Below are positions 29,343-34,833 of a DNA stretch of 34,833 nt, one piece after another. The notes under the pieces were generated by a model, which was given only the letters and a program-made list of their open reading frames with translations, did no database searches and had not been told where the DNA came from. The stretch is from Hysterium pulicare CBS 123377 (taxonomy: Eukaryota; Ascomycota; Dothideomycetes; Hysteriales; Hysteriaceae), in the NCBI GenBank assembly GCA_000467715.1, contig AJFK01000744.1, forward strand, positions 1 to 34,833, given 5' to 3'. Every line of letters starts with the position of its first letter. Within the stretch, counting starts at the first letter, position 1. Position numbers and translations under genes: made by a program.

Positions 29343-31704
29343 ATGGCGGATCAACAAATCTCCTACGAGGAGTCTCCGAACCGCCTGAAAGAGCTACTCC
29401 AGTCCCAAATCAGCTTAGTCCCCTCTATTTCTTTTCCATCCAAACAAGAACTGGAACTTACGCACTCAAAGAACATCGAACTTCTCATGGCGACTCCACC
29501 GCCGCTGAGAAACATGATCCTACCCCTACCCTACCACCCTTCCATCATCCCAATTCTGGATAAGGAATGCCGGAAGGTTAATATCAAAGATCTCCCTTTC
29601 GATAAGCACGATCCGTGTACAGCCATCATCGTCAGAATCACCGCAGATCCCTACGTCTTTTCCGCAACCGTTACTTTGGTCGAGGATGAACTTGGCAATA
29701 CAGCCAGGCTAACAGTCTGTAACCTTGACGACTCTGCAGCGGATCCTATACTCCCTCGCGGCTTGACTATTGGAATCAAGCAGCCTTGCTTCTCGTTACT
29801 CCCGGACGGAAGCTCGCATATCCAGGTTGACCATCCATCTGATATTGTAGAGTTTAATGAAGAGGACCCGGCATTGCCAGAAGCTTTTAGGGTAGATGGA
29901 TCTCAGTGGGACTCAACCTTTTGGAAGAGGGAGGGAGATCGGTTTTTCCTGAAGAGGAAGTTCCGATTTGCGCAGAAATGGTACGTCTTCCTTGCCCACA
30001 GGCCTCAAATCAACGGCTTCGGTAAGTATATTGAGGTCTATTCCAACGCTGACGCATTTATATTAGCTACACGCTGGCCTCTAAGCAGGCATCTCCAAAC
30101 GACCTTTCCCGCCATGATCTCTTCCGCAAGAAAGCGGGTGTCAACGCCATAATCACACGTCTAGACGAAGCCGCAAAAGATCTCTCCAATGCAGTCTCTT
30201 GTATTCCAGGCGCCAAAGACTCTGCATCACTGATTCCAACACCGCTCTTCGAGGACTGGGTCCACAACGATCACGAGTTCAACGACGAAGCTTTCTCAAC
30301 ATTCGCGGTTCCTAAAGCGATTCTAGATCTAAGTTGGCGCGTCAAATACGCTCTAGGCCTCCAGCAAGAACAGCCAGTATACGATTTCGAAGAGCTCTCA
30401 TCTACAGTTGCCGAGCTCAATACCTCCCTCCAAGTACCTAGCTGGACAGCTGCCACCCGTATCGACCAAACTGAAGGGCATGGCCGAGGACTTTTTACTC
30501 GCCGACCGTTCAACACTGGAGATCTCATTATGGTTGAGAAGGCTTTCTCATTGCCTGTTTACGCTATGAGAGATGTATCCAACGATTGCATGCTGTACGA
30601 TTTCCGACATGATAGGCGTTCACCGAGGCCAGGGGCTCTGCTGTTCAAAGATCTTGTTCGGAAACTACGAGAGAATCCATCCTTGCATGCAAGCTTCTTC
30701 GATCTAGATGCTGGTGATTATCAGAAAGGGGACTTCTTCAAATCGTACGACAGAAGTAGAAGACCAATATATGAGGAGGCACCCATAGATGTGTAAGTAC
30801 TTAGTTCCTATATACCTATCTGCCACAGCACAACTAAAAACGCATCAGATTCGCCATTGAAGCCATCCGCCAACGCAACTGTTTTTCCTGCCCCATCCGC
30901 TCCTCTGATCTTCTAACTACCTACCTCGCCCCGACTCAGAACACAGAAATGCACACCGGCCTGTGGATGCGCGCCTCATACATCAACCACTCCTGTATCG
31001 CCAATGCGGTCCGCACTTTCATAGGCGACGTCATGATCCTCCGAGCTATTCGCTCCATCCCCGCAGATACAGAAATAACTCAGCAATATGTCTCCCCCGA
31101 CGCCGATTTCCAGACACGCCAGAACCAGTTCCAGCAGAGTTGGGAGTTTGAATGCGATTGCGAGTTGTGCGGGGCGGATAAGGAGACATCGGACCGGGTG
31201 GTAGAGGAGAGGAGAGAGTTGTTCCACGTTATTAGGGATATGGTTATGAAGCAGAGTGGGACTTCTGCTGCTCGGCCTACTAATACATTCATCAAGAAGG
31301 TGGGGCGTATGACGGCTAGGTTGGAAGATACGTATGTACAGTCTCGGCCTCCGTTTCCGGCTGATTTGCCTCGTTTAAGCCTGGTTCATCCTACGATTTG
31401 GCTGCTTGATGCTTGGAGGGGCGTGGGTGGGCCGGGTAGTAAGGATAAGGTTCTCGATTATGCTTTCAAATTGATGCGGAACTTTGGTGTCTTTGTCGAG
31501 ATCAGAGATGGGACGGTGGAGGTAAATGCAGCGAAGGCGCTGATCAATGTGGAGGTCTTGAAGGCGATCAGATATGCGCGAGAGGTCTATCTGGAGAAGG
31601 GTGAAGAGGGGATTGCGGACCAGCTTCTTGAAGTTGCGAAGGTTTGGTATGTATGTATCACAGGCTGTAAGGTCGGGATGGAGGAGTTTTTGGCAGTATC
31701 CTAG
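29343..31704 (+). CDS. SET-domain protein (SMYD-like, without MYND finger), probable protein lysine methyltransferase
   Basis: Three exons, 29343-29980, 30067-30792 and 30849-31704, with 86- and 56-bp introns, both phase 2, give 739 residues. The N-terminal 210 residues are not recognised; a helical region follows (about 213-320) that may be a degenerate TPR-type stretch. The SET domain starts at about residue 345 with 'GHGRGLFTRRPFNTGDLIMVEKAF', the first SET motif. Instead of a MYND zinc finger the insert is an unrelated charged stretch with only 'CFSC' (466-469). The core motif YINHSC (499-504) and 'ITQQYVSPDADFQTRQ' follow, then a Cys-rich post-SET-like 'FECDCELCGADKE' that would complete a zinc site with the cysteine of NHSC. 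Such proteins use S-adenosylmethionine to methylate lysines; the substrate is unknown. The terminal ~170 residues are helical. The joined frame across both introns gives continuous SET sequence, which supports the model. Confidence 0.88.
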
Positions 31705-32766
31705 GCACTGGTATAGTGAATTAGCTAGCAGATTCAATGACTGTATTACAATATCAGAAATATGAAGCTTTTCTAGCTGAGTTTGACACATAAAGTATAA
31801 GTTTTTGGGGTCCGATCGAAGTAGCAAGCCGTGATATCAAAGCACTAGCAGCTTGCGTGTAGGGTTGAATAGAGGAAATGCCTCCTGCTGCATTGTAGAA
31901 ACGGAATACGGGAGCGTCCGTGAGACTGTTTAATACTTTCTGGATTTTTGTGGCGTTCTTTGATGGGCTTGAGACTGCAATGTAGGGTTTAAATCGCACT
32001 TTAGCGAGGCGACGCGGACACTCATTGAAGATGCGTATCTTCCAGCAGAAAGAGGCACGTGAAACCCAATTGCAATCTTAAGAGAGACAAAAAATAGGAA
32101 ACAATGCTTGCATTCATTCTATATACAAGAGTAAATAACTGGCCTTCCTACCACCAAAACCCTCACAATCAGTGAAAAGATTTACGCCTCATATCAGGCC
32201 GAACGCTGAAAATACTCACAGCGCCGGCTATAATCAACAAGGCACATTCCAACCTGGATACTTTGCGCCGGTGCCGCATGAGAGAAGCTATCGAGTTGAG
32301 CTATCTCATACAGCTTGGCCTGCGAACTCCAAGGAAGATAATGAGGAACAAGTTTCCATTGAGAAGCGAGAAACTATATACACTCGCTTAGCTACAGCTT
32401 ACATCATCTGGCGCGCTTTTGGTGAGCGTGGGTTTGTTTTGGTCAGTCTTGCTTGTGGGGGCTTCTTTCCCTTTCCACCAACATCACGCCTTGCTACAGT
32501 AACAACAAACCGACTACATAGCAAACTTCCAGAAAGAGAGACATCTTTCACTTCATTATTTACAGCTGCGTTCTTGCCGCGACCACATTTTCTTACCTAC
32601 AAAACTTTCAGCTACGTATGGGACGACAACCGCCGAGTGAACGTCATCCGACACCTCGCTAAATACGTGCGAGCAATAGCGTTCCTGTCTTGAATAGCTT
32701 GGAGTTTTGGCGGTATGGACATCAATTGGATTTAAGTAAGTCTCCGGCTTACCCTACCCTCGTTCC
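31705..32766. other. Gene-poor region downstream of the SET gene
   Basis: It contains open frames of 81 codons (minus strand) and 173 codons (plus, 32172-32693, opening with GTG), neither with an ATG and recognisable content. No repeat copy falls here. It precedes the first copy of the 190-bp element. Confidence 0.4.
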
Positions 32767-32945
32767 TGGCAACGACCTGATGGGCCAGCCTTTTCCGTGG
32801 CTTCTCTCATCTTGTGAGTCTCCGAGGAGGCTCTTAATGTCAAGCCTATAGCATCCTATTGGAAAATGCCTTCATAAACTGAATTAGCAGTGGCGGGTTG
32901 GCGAGTTCCTTCTCCCGCTGATAAGAAGAAGAGTGTAAATCTTAT
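32767..32945 (+). repeat. Copy 1 of a 190-bp tandemly dispersed element
   Basis: It opens TGGCAACGACCTGATG, contains CTTGTGAGTCTCCGAGG and CTCTTAATGTCA, and ends in a weaker block near GGCGAGTTCCTTCTCCCGCTG and GTAAATCTT. The first 70 bp align to the other copies without gaps. A hairpin with stem 32816-32822 / 32827-32833 and a four-base loop is present. Confidence 0.75.
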
Positions 32946-33243
32946 TACTTCCCAGCAACCTTCGCTTTGTTTGAATCCATTCGCTAACTTTTTTGAGTGG
33001 AAATAGGAAAATTGCTCTCGCTGCTAGGGATCTTACAATATCGCCTTGTACTTCTTCAACAACTACAATTGGAGTCTTGTGAATCTTGTTCCATCTGAAC
33101 CCCACTTCGAGTGCTCTCGTTCGCCATTGAGCTGAAACCTGCAGCTAATTCTGTAGTAATGATACTAAAACTAGAGAGACAGTGCTTCCCTTCTACTACC
33201 AGCTCATTTTACATTCTAGTCAACCATAACAACTACAACACAA

Positions 33244-33442
33244 TGGCAACGACCTGATGGGATAGCCTTTTCATTGGTTTCGCTCGTCTTGTGAGTTCCT
33301 ACGGGAGCTCTTAATGTCACGCCAAGAGCGTCCAATCGGGGTTTTCGATCTGAATCCCATATGGAAAGTGCGCGAGTGAACCGGGCAATCGGCGCGAGTT
33401 TCTTCACCGAACAATTGACTACACGACGCGCAAATATCTTGA
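33244..33442 (+). repeat. Copy 2 of the 190-bp element
   Basis: It has the same opening block TGGCAACGACCTGATGGG and the same order of blocks, ending GCGAGTTTCTTC ... GCGCAAATATCTTGAA. The hairpin stem (33293-33299 / 33304-33310) has different bases from copies 1 and 3 but remains fully paired, and its loop is TACG closed by C-G. Confidence 0.75.
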
Positions 33443-33686
33443 ACTTCTACCGGAAGCTTCAAGTACATAGTGCTATAACAAGTCGAAATCAAAATCTATA
33501 CATGGTAACGTCTCTTCTAAAGTCTGTTTTGATTTGAAGCTAACCTATCTAGTGAAAACAGTTCTTCCCGTTCTCAAAAATCCCGCAGTGTCGAATCCGT
33601 ACCACTTCCATCTCCTCCCAGTGCTAACATCCCTTACATCTTCTCCCCGGAATCCGATGTGACCAAAATACAATCTGCAGGAACTG

Positions 33687-33873
33687 CTGGCAACGACCTG
33701 ATGAAGGAGCCTATTCAATGGCTTCGCTTATCTTGTGAGTCTCCGAGGAGGCTCTTCATGTCAAAGCCTAGAGCGTCCGAACCCTCGAGCTTGGCTGGAG
33801 TGTGCTTAGTTGTTTCAGGGCGAACAGTGCGAGTTTCTTCGCTGTGAGCTTAGACGAGGCGCAAATCTTTGAA
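33687..33873 (+). repeat. Copy 3 of the 190-bp element
   Basis: It opens CTGGCAACGACCTGATGAA, shares the GAGTCTC-CGAG-GAGGCTC hairpin with copy 1 (33737-33754), and shares the distal GCGAGTTTCTTCG and GCGCAAATCTT blocks with copy 2. A frame of 62 codons is open through this copy, but it is not kept open in copies 1 and 2. Confidence 0.75.
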
Positions 33874-34582
33874 TGTATTCAATGCGTTGTGTGATGGATC
33901 AGTAGCATAGGAGTCAAAATACTGAAGTCACATTCCCTAATACTTGGTCTTTGCTGAGTTCAATCTATAGCCACCATTGCACCACTGACTTCCAGCAATC
34001 TGAAACCTCCGCATTGCATCAAATTGCGCCCGTTGTATGAACTATTGTATGAGGTATGCGAACTCTGAGGCCCAAAACCAGTTGATTTGAGTTATCTACG
34101 ATTGTATGAACTACTCTAAAACCCCTCAGATTCACCCATACTGCACCCTCTCAATCTACCCGTCGAAAGCTCATACAATTTCCATACACGCCGAGGTTTT
34201 CAAGTAAGTATAGCCTCGTAGCTAGATCAGTGGATCCCGTTAACTTCCAACTTCAATTCCCAACCCGAAGTCCAAGATCAATAGAAACTTATATCAGAGT
34301 TGTCAGGCGGTCCAGCAAGTGTCTTCGAAGGCGAGCGGGCAGTAAGACTACACTTCCACTCGTAAAGGAAAGAAGAGTGAAAGCGGCATAGGGGTACATT
34401 GGAAAGATGTGCAGGAACACTTGATAACATATCCGAAAGCCATAGATCCTTCCAAAATCCCTCCTTAGTATTTCCCTCTCCGAAACCCCTCTAACCGACT
34501 CGCACGATGCCAAGCCATGCCTCTCCCCCAGGCAACCCCCAAAGCACGTGACGCGCCCCAAGCACAGACGCGTCCAGCCAGA
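33874..34582. other. Gene-poor region at the right end
   Basis: No supported gene. Short repeats of TTGTATGAACTA occur near 34030-34115. The last part, with CACGTG at 34543-34548, is upstream of a TATA-type promoter. Confidence 0.4.
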
Positions 34583-34589
34583 TATAAAA
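34583..34589 (+). promoter_or_regulatory. TATA box of a gene probably starting near the right edge
   Basis: TATAAAA is followed by a long CT-rich tract (34593-34625) and an ATG at 34627. This is a classic fungal core promoter layout. The reading frame after the ATG stays open for only 31 codons; a GTATCT...CAG intron at 34690-34731 would be just 42 bp, shorter than others here, so the gene itself is not called. Confidence 0.45.
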
Positions 34590-34833
34590 GCCGCCCCTCC
34601 TCTTCCTCTTTCTTTTCTTCTTTTTCATGGAAAAAAATGCTACTCCCACCCTGGCATTCGTCGCGATACTTGAGGCTCAACAAGCTCAGGTATCTGGCAG
34701 TGACCCGACTGCTATCTGACCTTCTTTGCAGAACCTCATTGCACCTTGGGGTTCGGGTCAAGCGGCACAAATTTTGCTATACACCTTGCGTTTATGCATA
34801 CTCACTTTTCATTGATTGCACCGGCTTGTCTGG

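Noticed and set aside
31754-31999. Minus-strand frame of 81 codons beyond the SET gene
   Set aside because: No plausible ATG start or splice site gives a recognisable protein.
32172-32693. Plus-strand open frame of 173 codons
   Set aside because: It begins with GTG, has no ATG near its start and no recognised domain; possibly chance or a remnant.
32767-33873. C/D-box snoRNA reading of the three repeat copies (CTGATGA-like near the start)
   Set aside because: A good C box occurs only in copy 3, and no D box (CTGA) is kept at a constant distance in all copies.

Overview
This window looks like nuclear DNA of a filamentous ascomycete (Pezizomycotina). The evidence is short GT-AG introns of about 50-90 bp with CTRAY-like branch points, compact genes on both strands, fungal-type cellulose-binding modules (CBM1), and fungal families (GH7 cellobiohydrolase, GH10 xylanase, microsomal P450, F-box-like protein, small secreted cysteine-rich proteins). 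The species cannot be read from the sequence; the mix would suit a plant-associated or litter-decaying fungus such as a Leotiomycete, but that is inference. No virus-like or transposon gene was recognised.

Left part (1-14.6 kb), mostly housekeeping: the 3' end of an unknown proline-rich gene; an F-box-like/leucine-rich protein (788-3166, -); an atypical short-chain dehydrogenase (3856-4662, +); a leucine-rich-repeat protein with a terminal cysteine module (5025-6551, +); a nine-cysteine secreted protein (7517-7996, -); a gene-poor 2 kb; a flavin monooxygenase fused to a DUF6314-like domain (10153-12595, -) with a decayed copy of its own 3' end just downstream; a five-exon LYR-family mitochondrial gene resembling LYRM2 (13001-13538, -), whose exons are too short to stand out as open frames; and, divergent from it, a Naa40/Nat4-type N-terminal acetyltransferase (13820-14632, +).

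Middle part (16.3-28.7 kb), a secretion-rich island: a GH7 cellobiohydrolase with CBM1 (16305-17925, +), a microsomal cytochrome P450 (18662-20387, -), four diverged but related small secreted proteins in tandem on the minus strand (21104-24853), another secreted cysteine-rich protein (25566-25901, +) and a GH10 xylanase with CBM1 (27240-28665, +). The two enzymes would attack cellulose and xylan of plant walls outside the cell. The four tandem proteins share a signal peptide and three aligned cysteines; in three of them a phase-2 intron sits at the same place before a short last exon carrying a fourth cysteine. I do not recognise this family, and it is the best candidate here for an undescribed system (an expanding candidate-effector family).

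Right part (29.3-34.8 kb): a SET-domain protein (29343-31704, +), then about 2.9 kb with no convincing gene. That stretch carries three direct copies of a roughly 190-bp element at 445-475 bp intervals, each with a 7-bp hairpin whose stem is kept by paired changes in one copy. The window ends in a TATA-box promoter and perhaps the first exon of another gene.
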